Of a stretch of DNA of 64,000 bases, positions 22,828-35,230 are shown piece after piece; position 1 is the first letter of the stretch, and every line of letters starts with the position of its first letter. The stretch comes from Clostridium beijerinckii HUN142 (GTDB taxonomy: Bacteria; Bacillota; Clostridia; Clostridiales; Clostridiaceae): the NCBI RefSeq assembly GCF_000621745.1, contig NZ_JHXK01000018.1, forward strand, positions 1 through 64,000, read 5' to 3'. Position numbers and translations under genes: made by a program. Below the pieces are notes generated by a model. It saw only the letters and a list, made by a program, of their open reading frames with translations. It was not told where the DNA came from and ran no database searches.

Positions 22828-23196
22828 TTATGATAAGATAGATATTTCACTTCCTATTTTAAGTTTAGGAATCTCCTTTTTCTCCACACAAATTGTTCCT
22901 GCTAAAGTGGGTACTCTAGAACCATTAAATGCAACAGTTATATGCCCCAAACTCACTAGATTTTTCTCAGCTACGTCTCCAACAGCCGTTATTTCAAAAG
23001 CTATTCCATCAATCATAAAAACTTGTCCCGGTTTAATTATTTCTTTAACTTCTTTTATATTAATAGAGTAACAGTAATCTGCTAGTGTATCTGGTGCATT
23101 GTCTCCAAAAAATATTATCATTCCTTCTTCTAAGAATGTTTCTGCTAAATCTCCTAAGGCCTTTACTTTATTTTCATAGATTATCTTACTACTCAT
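22828..23196 (-). CDS. gutB: PTS glucitol/sorbitol-specific EIIA component
   Basis: A 122-aa cytoplasmic phosphocarrier that passes phosphate from HPr to the EIIB domain. It shows the family pattern EEGMIIFFGDNAPDTLADYCYSI, GQVFMIDGIAFEITAVGDVAEKNL and LGHITVAFNG; the His in this last motif is near the expected phosphorylation region. It lies between the aldolase-like gene and the dehydrogenase in the operon. Confidence 0.93.
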   Translation of the reverse strand: MSSKIIYENKVKALGDLAETFLEEGMIIFFGDNAPDTLADYCYSINIKEVKEIIKPGQVFMIDGIAFEITAVGDVAEKNLVSLGHITVAFNGSRVPTLAGTICVEKKEIPKLKIGSEISILS

Positions 23197-23260
23197 AGAT
23201 ACTTTCGTCCCTTCAAATATATTTATTTCTAAAATTATTATTTGCTCTAAGCTACTTAGA

Positions 23261-23941
23261 TTATTGGCAATTTAACATGGTATTACCTTGACCACATAAT
23301 ATCTCAAAATCTTTTTTAAAGTTCTCCACAGCCACATCCACGCAATCGTTTTTAATTAAACCTTCAATTACATCAGATGAAATCGTAGCCGCTCCAATTC
23401 CATGCTTGCACAATTCTAATACTTGTTGTGAATTCTTAAAACTAGCTGCTAACACTTCTGTTTTTAAATTGTTTTTTTCAAAAATATCATGAATGTCTTT
23501 TGCCACTTGAACACCGTTTGCTCCCAAATTATCAATTCGATTTACATATGGGGCAGCATATTGAGCACCCGCTTTTCCAGCTAGATATGCTTGCATTTGA
23601 GTATATATAGCAGTAGCGGTAACATTAATTTCTTCTTTTCTAAGAATTTTTATAACCTTTAATCCATCTTTAGTTACAGGTATCTTTACATAAGTATTTT
23701 TACCTAATTCTTTAATGATCTTATGTGCTTCGTTAAGCATATCTTCTGAACTTTCAGAAATCACCTGTACATGTAATTCCAAGTTTTCTCCAATAAATTC
23801 ACGTATTTCTTTTAATATTTCATATGGCTGTTTTCCATATTTATATAAAATACTCGGATTACTAGTTACCCCATCAATCGGGAATACGCTAAAAACATCT
23901 TTTATTTTTTCAATATCTACATCATCAATAATTAGCTTCAT
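23261..23941 (-). CDS. Fructose-6-phosphate aldolase/transaldolase-like protein in the gut operon
   Basis: A 226-aa class I aldolase of the FSA/transaldolase type. The Schiff-base Lys lies in TYVKIPVTKDG (about 85); other family signatures are DGVTSNPSI near the N-terminus and YVNRIDNLGANGV. FSA enzymes cleave fructose 6-phosphate, or preferentially its 1-deoxy analogue, to glyceraldehyde 3-phosphate plus dihydroxyacetone or hydroxyacetone. It occupies the place of orfX in the C. beijerinckii gut operon. A paralogue, roughly 55-60% identical by eye, lies at 48383-49060 beside a glycyl radical enzyme. GGAGG lies 10 bases upstream. Its role in sorbitol catabolism is unproven. Confidence 0.88.
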   Translation of the reverse strand: MKLIIDDVDIEKIKDVFSVFPIDGVTSNPSILYKYGKQPYEILKEIREFIGENLELHVQVISESSEDMLNEAHKIIKELGKNTYVKIPVTKDGLKVIKILRKEEINVTATAIYTQMQAYLAGKAGAQYAAPYVNRIDNLGANGVQVAKDIHDIFEKNNLKTEVLAASFKNSQQVLELCKHGIGAATISSDVIEGLIKNDCVDVAVENFKKDFEILCGQGNTMLNCQ

Positions 23942-24060
23942 TATAGATAAACCTCCTTTTATTCCACTCCTTACTTATAAATTAATAATATACTTTTCCT
24001 GGTGCAATTGAGCAATTCATAAGAACTACTCAATCACAATTAATTAAAGTAAATTATAGT

Positions 24061-25071
24061 TTATTGATACAATCCTATACTTGCAACCCACGCAACTGCT
24101 ACTCTAGGTACACCAATCATGAAACGTGAATATAATACGGATGGAACGCCAACTTCTACTGTTTCTGGTTCTGCTTCAGCTAAACCTAAACCTACTGGGA
24201 TAAAGTCACATGCACATTGTGTATTAATAGCGAACAATGCTGGTAATGCTAAGCTTGGAGGAATAGTTCCTTTACCTATCTCAACACCAATTAAAGTACC
24301 AACGATTTGTGCAATAACTGCACCTGGTCCGAGTAATGCTGATAATAGAGGAATAGAGCATATGAATCCAAGAATCATAAGTCCGATTCCGTTTCCAGCT
24401 AATGGGACTAAGATTTTGGCGAACCAATTACCAAATCCAGAACCTTGTATAATTCCTATTAGCATTGCAACGAATGCCATGAATGGTAATATTGTTGTAA
24501 TCATTGATTGAACTGCATCACGACCTGCTTGGTATAATGTATTTACAACTTTACCTGCTCCCATACCAATTTTTTGAACAATGCTAGATTTACTGTTTTC
24601 AGCTAAACTTTGTGATACCTTTTTATCTGCGCTATATTTAAATTCTCTTTTTCCTTCTTCAGATGCTTTTGTAGTCTTTATGGGTTCTGCACTCGAATCA
24701 GCTAAAGAAATTTGATTTAAGCCAACCGAAGATACATAAATATCTTCTGTAATGAATTTTGCTAAAGGACCACTTTTACCTACTGGCATAACATTTATTG
24801 TCGGAATTCTCTTTTGTGGATATATTCCACAGCGAAGTGTTCCACCACAATCAATAATAACTAAGAAAATTTGTTCCTCTGGTACAGATGTTTTAAATCC
24901 ATTTACTGCTTTACATCCTGTTAAACTAACAATCTTTTCTACAATTTCAGGTTCAGCTCCACCACCTGTAATATATAATAATGTATCTTTTCCTTCTTCA
25001 GGTTTTACTGTAAGTGGACCACCAAAACCTCCACTACCTTTTACAATTTTGATTGCATTATATTTTTCCAT
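24061..25071 (-). CDS. gutA2: PTS glucitol/sorbitol EIIB with C-terminal EIIC half (EIIBC)
   Basis: A 336-aa protein. The N-terminal EIIB domain (about 1-170) carries the phosphocysteine region [17 protein letters not shown]. The C-terminal membrane domain (about 180-336) has four or so helices ([40 protein letters not shown]) and completes the permease with the separate EIIC. Split permeases are characteristic of the glucitol PTS family. AGGAGGG precedes the ATG. It phosphorylates sorbitol to sorbitol 6-phosphate during import. Confidence 0.95.
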   Translation of the reverse strand: MEKYNAIKIVKGSGGFGGPLTVKPEEGKDTLLYITGGGAEPEIVEKIVSLTGCKAVNGFKTSVPEEQIFLVIIDCGGTLRCGIYPQKRIPTINVMPVGKSGPLAKFITEDIYVSSVGLNQISLADSSAEPIKTTKASEEGKREFKYSADKKVSQSLAENSKSSIVQKIGMGAGKVVNTLYQAGRDAVQSMITTILPFMAFVAMLIGIIQGSGFGNWFAKILVPLAGNGIGLMILGFICSIPLLSALLGPGAVIAQIVGTLIGVEIGKGTIPPSLALPALFAINTQCACDFIPVGLGLAEAEPETVEVGVPSVLYSRFMIGVPRVAVAWVASIGLYQ

Positions 25072-25088
25072 ATGAATACCCTCCTAAA

Positions 25089-25637
25089 CTAATTTGCCTT
25101 AAGTTGATTACTTAATTGAATCCCCTGTTGTCTCATAACAATCTTTGTAGTAAAATCAGTTACCCATCCTGCAAAGAAATTCATTACTAAACCTACTAAT
25201 AAATAACGAAGTCCTAAAGCTGTTGGATCAAGGCCAAGAGTTGTAATACCATTTGCAATACCTAGATAAATGAATATTTCACCTACATTAATGTGAGGGA
25301 AAATACCACTGTTTGTGTGACAATGATACGATGCTGATGCATAGTAGCTTGGTTTCATTCTTTCAGGAAGAAATTTCCCCATTGATAATGCCATTGGATT
25401 ACCTAACATAAAGGCTGATAGGAATGGCAGAACTCCATAAGCTAATATAACATTTTTAGATGCAAACTTTGCAAACCTGTCAACTTTGTCTTGTCCAATA
25501 AAAGCAATTATCGAATTCATAAAAACTAAAAGTAATAATACCTTTGGGATAATTCCTGTTACCCAACTGACAAATGTATTTCCACCAACTTCAAATAAAT
25601 ACATAAATCCTTTTGCAAAATAAACAATTGCGTCCAT
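25089..25637 (-). CDS. gutA1: PTS glucitol/sorbitol EIIC component
   Basis: A 182-aa membrane protein forming the first half of the glucitol permease. Family segments include FAKGFMYLFEVGGNTFVSWVTG, GVLPFLSAFMLGNPMALSMGKFLPE and ASYHCHTNSGIFPHINVGE. There are about four transmembrane helices. AGGAG precedes the start, and the gene is spaced closely (about 15 bases) between gutM and the EIIB gene. Confidence 0.95.
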   Translation of the reverse strand: MDAIVYFAKGFMYLFEVGGNTFVSWVTGIIPKVLLLLVFMNSIIAFIGQDKVDRFAKFASKNVILAYGVLPFLSAFMLGNPMALSMGKFLPERMKPSYYASASYHCHTNSGIFPHINVGEIFIYLGIANGITTLGLDPTALGLRYLLVGLVMNFFAGWVTDFTTKIVMRQQGIQLSNQLKAN

Positions 25638-25652
25638 ATTAATATCTCCTTT

Positions 25653-26105
25653 CTAATTGTGAGCTTTTAATTTTTTAACTGTAAAAATATTGCCTAATCT
25701 TTGTAATGGACTTTGAGGCTCTACAACTTCACCACCGCCCATAATAACTTTATAATTGGAAGAGGCTTCTAGCACTGCTTTGGTTAATGGTTTAGCTAAG
25801 TTCTTACAATCTGCTTCAGTTAATCTACCAACATCTTTTCCTTCAAATCCGTTTAATTTCTTAACCCTTGCAAGTACTGTTATTCCTTGCATATAACCGC
25901 CTTCAAGTATAATTCCATTTTGATCGATAGCAAACATTGCAATACATCCAGCACGGAAACCACCTTTTACTTTACCAATTGCAACTCTTCCTCTTCTTCG
26001 CAATTTACTATAGTGAGCTGTGAAACTTTTCATTTGAGCAAATGTTAGTATATATTGGAGTATAAATGCAATTCCAAAGCATATAATCAAAAACCAAAAA
26101 TTCAT
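25653..26105 (-). CDS. gutM: Glucitol operon activator GutM
   Basis: A protein of about 150 aa with one N-terminal membrane helix (MNFWFLIICFGIAFILQYIL) and a GutM domain (RRRGRVAIGKVKGGFRAGCIAMFAIDQNGII). In enteric bacteria GutM activates glucitol operon expression; in clostridia it sits between the PRD regulator and the PTS genes as here. Two consecutive ATG codons follow AGGAGG; I take the second, which has the better spacing. How it acts at the molecular level is not known. Confidence 0.88.
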   Translation of the reverse strand: MNFWFLIICFGIAFILQYILTFAQMKSFTAHYSKLRRRGRVAIGKVKGGFRAGCIAMFAIDQNGIILEGGYMQGITVLARVKKLNGFEGKDVGRLTEADCKNLAKPLTKAVLEASSNYKVIMGGGEVVEPQSPLQRLGNIFTVKKLKAHN

Positions 26106-26119
26106 CATAAACCTCCTAC

Positions 26120-28045
26120 TCATAAATCGAATATATCGTTTTCTTTTGTAAAATGTAAAATTAGTTCTCTATAACTTTTTACCTTTGAAAGAGCCTCAAT
26201 AGTATTCTTATCATTAGCGATAGCTATAATTTCATCATAAATTTTAACCAAGAGTGTATCATCCTTAGTTTGTTCTGGAAGTCCTACCAAAAATACTAGT
26301 TTTCTTTGATTGTTTTCTCCAGCCTTTTCCGGAATTATTCCTAGACTGACTACAATTTCATCATTTTCATAATTAATAGTATGAGGAAATGCTATGGATT
26401 CATTGAAAATCATTGTAGACTTTTCTTCTCTTTTTCTTATTCTTTCCTTAAATCCATCATCTACATACCCCTTTGCATATAGACTATCAATCATATAATC
26501 AACATTTTCTAAATAACTCAATTGATTATCTAGAATAAAGAAGGTATCTTCATCTAAAATACTTAGTAATATAGAATCCATTCCTTGCATGGATGGCATG
26601 TCTAATTTATCTATATACTTAATACTTTTTATCCTTTTCTTTAGCGCTTCTTCATCAAATATTTTCTCTAAATATATTATTGTGGCTGTTGTCTTAAAAT
26701 TAGCCTGGACAGTAGATAAAATCAAATTATACTTATCTAATATTTCGCTAGTAACTGTGCTATCTGAATACAAATCTATAACTGTGTTCGCATCAAAGAT
26801 ACCTTTTAATTGACTCGCAACTAACCTAGCTGTAACTCTTCCAGTTCCACATATAACTGCAACTTTATATATTTTACTTTTTTCTATTTGCTGTTCTGAA
26901 ATAAAAACTCCAAAATATGCTGCTATAAATCCAACTTCATCTTGTGTCATTCTTACATCAAGACTTTTTTCAATAACATCTCGTGCTAATTCGGCCATTT
27001 TATAGGCTACTTTATATTTTTTCTTAATATCATCTACTATAGGATTATGAATATGAACTCCATATTTTAGACGATTTACTAAGAAAGCCATATGATATAT
27101 AAAGTCTTTCAAAATATCATCTAACGTAATATTTAAACCCATATCATATTTAATGCGCTCTAATATATGATTTACTAAATTTGATACTTCTTCTGTAATT
27201 TCAACGTGTGGTGAAATTCCTTCCACATTAGTCGGAGTATTCATTCCTATAATTGGCAGTGCTAAGAAAATTCTTTCTTTAATCGGAATACTTATAGTAA
27301 GCCTTTTTTCGACTGCATCTGATATGGTATTTACCAATGTAAATTCCCAACTTCTTAATAATTCACCATACTTCTCGCTTAATGTATTGATTGTATGTCC
27401 ATTTAAAAGGCGATCTAAAGTTACAACTAGAGAATGTATGAACGATTCAAAAGTAGTTGTATCAAACTGATATTGATCGGTTATCTCTTTTACCAAATCA
27501 ATAACATCTTGATCTAATTCATACTCTCCATAAATCATTTCATAAAGGTTCTCAAGTACAAGAAACCTTATATTTAATTCTGTACCTTTTAAAGCTAGTC
27601 CATTATTTGTTTTACCTATAATCTTTAAATCGTAGTTATTAAGTATCTCCCTCATTTTCTTTAAATCACTTATTACTGTCGTTCTTCCGACATTCATCTC
27701 ACATGCCAAGTCATCAGTTAAATATGGCTCTTCACTATTCATAAGCTTATACAAAATAAATGCCATTCTTCTTTGAGGTGAATTAAGAAATTCTTTTTGA
27801 TTATATATATTAGTCTTAATTTCCTCAAATTTATTATTATCGATAATATAAATTTTATATATTCCTTGCTTATTATCAATTAGTGCAGATCCTTTTAATA
27901 AACCATTCAGCTCTTTTACATCATTTTTAACTGTTTTTGAACTAACCTCAAATTTTTCAGCAATGGCGTCAACAGAAATGGAATGTCTTCGTTCAATTAA
28001 TTTTAGAATTCTTGTCGAACGGTTTTCAGTATAAAAATACTTCAT
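26120..28045 (-). CDS. gutR: PRD-domain transcriptional regulator of the glucitol operon (GutR/MtlR type)
   Basis: A 641-aa regulator. Domain order: N-terminal HTH (ISVDAIAEKFEVSSKTVKND), a second HTH (LTDDLACEMNVGRTTVISDL), two PRDs (about 175-400; second with FIYHMAFLVNRLKYGVHIHNP), an EIIB-like domain (VAVICGTGRVTARLVAS) and a C-terminal EIIA-like domain with phosphorylatable His in SIAFPHTINY. PTS components would phosphorylate these sites and so couple expression to sorbitol transport. The chosen ATG has AAGGAGG 5 bases upstream; the frame extends 8 codons further. As the first gene of the operon it probably autoactivates it. Confidence 0.9.
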   Translation of the reverse strand: MKYFYTENRSTRILKLIERRHSISVDAIAEKFEVSSKTVKNDVKELNGLLKGSALIDNKQGIYKIYIIDNNKFEEIKTNIYNQKEFLNSPQRRMAFILYKLMNSEEPYLTDDLACEMNVGRTTVISDLKKMREILNNYDLKIIGKTNNGLALKGTELNIRFLVLENLYEMIYGEYELDQDVIDLVKEITDQYQFDTTTFESFIHSLVVTLDRLLNGHTINTLSEKYGELLRSWEFTLVNTISDAVEKRLTISIPIKERIFLALPIIGMNTPTNVEGISPHVEITEEVSNLVNHILERIKYDMGLNITLDDILKDFIYHMAFLVNRLKYGVHIHNPIVDDIKKKYKVAYKMAELARDVIEKSLDVRMTQDEVGFIAAYFGVFISEQQIEKSKIYKVAVICGTGRVTARLVASQLKGIFDANTVIDLYSDSTVTSEILDKYNLILSTVQANFKTTATIIYLEKIFDEEALKKRIKSIKYIDKLDMPSMQGMDSILLSILDEDTFFILDNQLSYLENVDYMIDSLYAKGYVDDGFKERIRKREEKSTMIFNESIAFPHTINYENDEIVVSLGIIPEKAGENNQRKLVFLVGLPEQTKDDTLLVKIYDEIIAIANDKNTIEALSKVKSYRELILHFTKENDIFDL

Positions 28046-28069
28046 TTTTGCCTCCTTGAAAAGAATCAA

Positions 28070-28487
28070 TACTTATTAATTCATTTAAATTAAAATAAAA
28101 TTACTACTATTAATCTTACTTTAACTTGTTGTTCTTTGATTTTAGAAGTCTTTAAAAATTATACTCATAGTATAATCTTATGACTATCTTATATTCAAAG
28201 GTTGATTTTTTCAAGCGTTTTCGATACCCCCTTTCTTTAATGTAATTATACTTTATAAAATGATAACGATTAATGCTGTCTTTTTCCTCTATAAAGAAAA
28301 TGTTTGCACAATTGTATTCAATTAGTATTAAAAGTAACTTTTTAATTAACTCTTATCTAATATGAACTATTTAAATTATCACTATAACCATATTTATATT
28401 AAATAAAAAAGGTGTTTAACAATGATTTTTCAATCACTTATAAACACCTTTTTTATATAACTACTTAATTATATAATCTAGTTTTGT
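28070..28487. other. Upstream region of the glucitol operon with possible cre sites
   Basis: Contains two loose matches to the CcpA cre consensus, TTCAAGCGTTTTCG (28210-28223) and TGATAACGATTAAT (28261-28274), each about 11 of 14. A TAGTCA-n17-TATAAT promoter-like sequence reads toward gutR. The right end holds a terminator hairpin. Catabolite repression of the operon is plausible, but none of these sites is firm. Confidence 0.4.
28405..28454 (-). terminator. Intrinsic terminator after the Cys-rich repeat protein gene
   Basis: AAAAAAGGTGTTTA pairs with TAAACACCTTTTTT around a 22-base loop. T runs lie on both sides, so it may work in both directions. Confidence 0.85.
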
Positions 28488-28811
28488 TTAGCAACATCTA
28501 CAACATCTATTTCTTCTAATATAGTCTAGAACCTCTTGCTTTGCTTTTTCATATCCATCGCAAAATCCTTTCTTATATCCTGCTGTCTCCCCTGCAGTTT
28601 CTCCTGCAGTATTTCCATCCTCAAATCCATCACGATATCCATCTTTATAGCCTTCATTATATGCATCTTCCAACGCATCAGCTAAGCAGTCATCATTTCT
28701 TACGTTAGATCCAAGAGTTCCATTATCACAAGGATTGCAATTTCTTCTATCCATTTCTCCACGTTCTTCCGCATTACAACATCTACAATTTCTATTATTT
28801 CTGTTTTCCAT
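28488..28811 (-). CDS. Small Cys-rich protein with Gly/Tyr/Asp repeats, function unknown
   Basis: A 107-aa protein with three parts. A Cys/Asn/Arg-rich N-terminus has CRCCNAEERG and CNPCDNG. A central tandem GY.DGY.DGFEDGNTAGETAGETAG.K.GF.DGYEKA repeat (about 54-90) looks like a helical heptad-type array. The C-terminus is a Cys cluster, NRCCRCC. The CxCC...CCxCC layout suggests metal binding or disulfide cross-linking, as in some spore coat proteins; that is inference and no family is recognised. AAGGAGAGG precedes the ATG and it has its own terminator, so it is a single-gene unit. Confidence 0.75.
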   Translation of the reverse strand: MENRNNRNCRCCNAEERGEMDRRNCNPCDNGTLGSNVRNDDCLADALEDAYNEGYKDGYRDGFEDGNTAGETAGETAGYKKGFCDGYEKAKQEVLDYIRRNRCCRCC

Positions 28812-29181
28812 TATTTCCTCTCCTTCGTAATCAGCATAATCTTACACTTAATTATTACTAAAGCTATTAATTAAAGCACTACTACGCCTAAATTATTAAT
28901 AATTTATCTGTAAAATTTAATAATTATCTAATAATATATTATGCTGTTATACTTTATTTGCTATTAGTTAGAGAAAATATGTATTTACTGCCTGTTCCTT
29001 AGGTGCTTATAGCACTTAATATTCTACCCTCCATATCACTGAATAATTAATGCTTTATATTCTCAAGTCTTTCGACTTAAAATACAATAAAAAAGCTTAG
29101 ATACTAACAATTTAATAGTATCTAAGCTTTCTCATCAAATTTCATCTAAATTCCTATCAACATTTTGTTTAACTTATAGAT
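28812..29181. other. Gene-free stretch upstream of the Cys-rich repeat protein gene
   Basis: AT-rich leader region of the small Cys-rich gene plus the guaA terminator at its right end. A small GTGCTTATAGCAC hairpin lies near 29010. I see no coding signal or recognisable riboswitch. Confidence 0.5.
29092..29130 (-). terminator. Intrinsic terminator of guaA
   Basis: Perfect 15-base arms (AAAGCTTAGATACTA) around a 9-base loop, followed by TTTTATTGT on the minus strand. It lies about 50 bases past the guaA stop codon. Confidence 0.9.
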
Positions 29182-30714
29182 TTATTCCCACTCAATGGTT
29201 GCTGGTGGTTTTGATGTTATGTCATAAACAATTCTGTTTACTCCATTAACTTCATTTACAATTCTTCTGCTTACTAAATCTAGAATTTCGTACGGTATTC
29301 TTGCCCATTCAGATGTCATTGCATCACTTGATGTAACAGCTCTTAAAGCTACTGTATGAGAATATGTTCTTTCATCTCCCATAACTCCAACAGAGCGGAT
29401 ATTAGGCAAACAAGCAAAGTATTGCCAAATAGATTCATCAAGATTTGCATTTGCAATTTCTTCTCTGAATATTGCATCTGCTTCTCTAACTATTTCAAGT
29501 TTTTCTTCTGTAATTTCACCTAAAACTCTAATAGCAAGGCCTGGACCCGGGAATGGCTGTCTCCAGACTAATTTATGAGGAATTCCAAGTTCCTCTCCAA
29601 CCGCTCTAACTTCATCTTTAAATAATTCTCTTAATGGTTCTATAAGCTCAAATTGCATATCTTCTGGAAGTCCACCAACATTATGATGAGACTTTATAGT
29701 TGCCGATGTTTTAGTTCCACTTTCTACGATATCTGGATAAATTGTTCCTTGAACAAGATAATCAATTTGACCAACCTTTTTAGCTTCTTCTTCAAAAACT
29801 CTTATAAATTCTTCACCAATTATTTTCCTCTTAGTTTCAGGATCAGATACTCCTGCAAGTTTTCCTAAGAATCTATCTTGAACGTTAACTCGCTTAATGT
29901 TCATATCAAATTCTTTCTTAAATACTCTTTCAACAGTATCGCCTTCATCTTTTCTGAGTAAACCATGATCAACAAAAATACAAGTAAGATTATGGCCAAT
30001 AGCCTTATGTACAATCATAGCTGCTACTGAAGAGTCAACTCCACCAGATAAAGCACATAACACTTTCTTATCCCCAACTAATTCTTTTATTTCTTTTATT
30101 TTTTCTTCTGCAAAAGATCCCATAGACCAGCTGTTTTCTAAGCCGCAGATATTATGTATAAAGTTTTCTAACATTTTTTGCCCAAATTGAGTGTGTTCAA
30201 CTTCTGCATGGAATTGAACTCCATAAAGCCTCTTTTCTTCATTCTCCATTGCTGCAACAGGACAAACTTCTGTAGTTGCTATTACCTTAAATCCTTTTGG
30301 CGCTTCTTCAATGTAATCAGTATGACTCATCCAAGCTATGCCATCAGTTTCAATTCCTTCAAATAACTTAGATGATTTATCTATCTTTACATTTGTTTTA
30401 CCATATTCTCTTACTGGTGCTGTAGAAACTTTTCCGCCTAGTAAATGTGCCATTAATTGATCACCATAACATATTCCAAGTACTGGCACTCCTAGTTCAA
30501 ATACTTCTTTTTCTACAGTTGGAGTATTTTCCCCATAAACACTGTTAGGACCGCCTGTAAATATTATACCTTTTGGATTTTTAGCTTTTATCTTTTCAAT
30601 AGTATAGTCATATGGAATAATCTCGCAATAAACGCCACATTCTCTTACTCTTCTCGCTATCAATTGGTTATATTGTCCACCAAAATCAACAACTAAAACT
30701 AAATCTCTTTTCAT
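29182..30714 (-). CDS. guaA: GMP synthase (glutamine-hydrolysing)
   Basis: Converts XMP to GMP using glutamine and ATP, the last step of guanine nucleotide synthesis. The N-terminal class I glutaminase has catalytic Cys in [10 protein letters not shown] and His/Glu in [11 protein letters not shown]. The ATP pyrophosphatase domain has the P-loop [12 protein letters not shown]. The C-terminal dimerisation domain ends KPPATIEWE, as expected. Length 510 aa is normal. AGGAGG precedes the ATG. guaB lies directly upstream on the same strand, but a hairpin between them suggests separate or attenuated transcription. Confidence 0.98.
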   Translation of the reverse strand: MKRDLVLVVDFGGQYNQLIARRVRECGVYCEIIPYDYTIEKIKAKNPKGIIFTGGPNSVYGENTPTVEKEVFELGVPVLGICYGDQLMAHLLGGKVSTAPVREYGKTNVKIDKSSKLFEGIETDGIAWMSHTDYIEEAPKGFKVIATTEVCPVAAMENEEKRLYGVQFHAEVEHTQFGQKMLENFIHNICGLENSWSMGSFAEEKIKEIKELVGDKKVLCALSGGVDSSVAAMIVHKAIGHNLTCIFVDHGLLRKDEGDTVERVFKKEFDMNIKRVNVQDRFLGKLAGVSDPETKRKIIGEEFIRVFEEEAKKVGQIDYLVQGTIYPDIVESGTKTSATIKSHHNVGGLPEDMQFELIEPLRELFKDEVRAVGEELGIPHKLVWRQPFPGPGLAIRVLGEITEEKLEIVREADAIFREEIANANLDESIWQYFACLPNIRSVGVMGDERTYSHTVALRAVTSSDAMTSEWARIPYEILDLVSRRIVNEVNGVNRIVYDITSKPPATIEWE

Positions 30715-30853
30715 GTTCTCCTCCTAAACTGTTCTTATAAATTCTATTATCAACTAAATAATTCTTTTTATCAACAAATTGAGATAATTTTCGTCGAAAA
30801 TTATAAATAATAGTATGAAAACCTATATAATTATTAGCCAATTAAATCAAATA

Positions 30854-30901
30854 ATGCACAGTTCACATAAGTGGTATATTTTATGATTGTGAACTGTGCA
30901 T
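30854..30901 (-). terminator. Hairpin between guaB and guaA
   Basis: Perfect 14-base arms (ATGCACAGTTCACA) around a 20-base loop, with TTATTTGATTT after it on the minus strand. It probably ends guaB transcription, at least in part. Confidence 0.7.
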
Positions 30902-30905
30902 CTTA

Positions 30906-32378
<1,473 letters not shown>

Positions 32379-32461
32379 CTATTTTTGAATTATTTATTTC
32401 ATTTTTTACATTTTATGATTTATAAATTGCATAGTTTGTACTATTTTATTGTATAAAAAAA

Positions 32462-32593
32462 GCACATTAACCTCAAAAGTGATGTTAATATGCCAATAAA
32501 TCTATAGATTTAGCCTATACTAATATCACTTATAGTCGGAAATTTACGGCTCCCGGTAGATACTCCTTGCCATATTCAAGGTATATATAAGTT
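32462..32593 (-). ncRNA. Guanine riboswitch with expression-platform terminator (guaB leader)
   Basis: The aptamer (about 32527-32593) has the purine-riboswitch core on the minus strand: P1 ACTTATA/TATAAGT, GTATCTACCGG in J2/3 and CCGTAAA then CCGACTAT. The C in GACTAT (position 74 equivalent) predicts guanine, not adenine. Downstream, GCATATTAAC/GTTAATGTGC forms a terminator (32462-32493) followed by seven T. The P1 3' strand (32521-32531) can pair with 32477-32487 instead, giving an antiterminator. Ligand binding should therefore free the terminator: an OFF switch. Confidence 0.92.
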
Positions 32594-32623
32594 TTTAAAT
32601 GCGCTATATTTTAAATTAAAATT

Positions 32624-32652
32624 ATTATAATGTATGTACAATCTAAAGTCAA
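32624..32652 (-). promoter_or_regulatory. Sigma-A promoter of guaB
   Basis: TTGACT, a 17-base spacer, then TATAAT on the minus strand, placing the transcription start about 25 bases before the riboswitch aptamer. Confidence 0.8.
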
Positions 32653-32722
32653 TAAATTTGAAGCTAAAATTGCAAATTTACTTCAATAATGTAAGTTAAA
32701 TTTATTGTTATCGATATCTTTT

Positions 32723-33199
32723 CTATTTTTTTACATCATCTTTACTAGATCCCTTACTAATTGTAAGCGGATTTAAAACATCTGTGTCTTCTAGGAAATC
32801 AAATTCCGCCCCATTTACTATATCATAGCAATTTTTTAGACTTGTGCTGCTAGTATTTAAATTACTTAACTCAACACCATCTAAGTATTTGCTAATTCCT
32901 TTATTGTTTACAGCCGAACTTACAATCGTATTTTCACTCAAAGGGGAATCACTTTTTAAGTTATATGATTCAACGGCCATTATGATTTTTCTGGATTGAT
33001 CTACCACTTTAACTTTTTTTGCTTCATTTATATAGCCATTTACTTTAGGTAAAATAGCAACAGCTAAAATCCCAATAATTGCAATGACTGCAATCATTTC
33101 AATTAGTGTAAAAGCTTCCCTCTTTCTTTTCTTGCATAAGCTTTTTTTTGACATAATATATTTGAACCTAAATTTACATTTAATATATGAAAAAATCAT
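32723..33199 (-). CDS. Type IV prepilin-like protein
   Basis: A protein of up to 158 aa with a class III (prepilin) signal: a Lys/Arg-rich leader (KKSLCKKRKREA) then FTLIEMIAVIAIIGILAVAIL, with Glu at +5 and a hydrophobic helix. The residue before the cleavage site is Ala, not the usual Gly. The C-terminal part is a short globular region with one Cys pair candidate. Either this start or an ATG 15 codons later (33154) is possible; neither has a strong ribosome site. No pilus assembly genes lie nearby, so it is an orphan pseudopilin that would need machinery encoded elsewhere. Confidence 0.8.
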   Translation of the reverse strand: MIFSYIKCKFRFKYIMSKKSLCKKRKREAFTLIEMIAVIAIIGILAVAILPKVNGYINEAKKVKVVDQSRKIIMAVESYNLKSDSPLSENTIVSSAVNNKGISKYLDGVELSNLNTSSTSLKNCYDIVNGAEFDFLEDTDVLNPLTISKGSSKDDVKK

Positions 33200-33513
33200 T
33201 ATATATTATCCATCTCCTATTAGCCTTTTTATTTAAATTATCTCTAATCAGCAACTTTTTATACACTTAATGGAAAATTTTTCATAATGATTTATAATAT
33301 TCGCCTTTAATATATAAGCTTTGATAATAAACTTGTAATACTATTAGCTTAATTAGTTCAATAAGCTTAATATATGACGCCTTCAACTCAAAGTATATAG
33401 ATAATATAATGGCTATTAGATACTTTACTTTTAATATTTGAAAGTAAAAATAGAGAAAGTACTTATAAGTACTTTCTCTATTTATTATTTTTATATTTTT
33501 TAACTTATATATT
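33200..33513. other. Gene-free stretch between groEL and the prepilin gene
   Basis: Holds the groEL terminator at its right end. The remainder is very AT-rich with no coding signal I trust. An open frame crossing into groEL is a shadow of the groEL 3' end. Confidence 0.6.
33448..33483 (-). terminator. Intrinsic terminator of groESL
   Basis: A perfect palindrome with 18-base arms and no fixed loop (core TAGAGAAAGTACTTA and its complement), followed by a T-rich tail on the minus strand. Confidence 0.85.
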
Positions 33514-35139
<1,626 letters not shown>

Positions 35140-35230
35140 TTATATAAACACGCTCCTTATATATGTTATTTATTATCTTTACTAATTGAATTCTTTTTTA
35201 TATTTAAATATTTAGTTATGAACAATTTAA

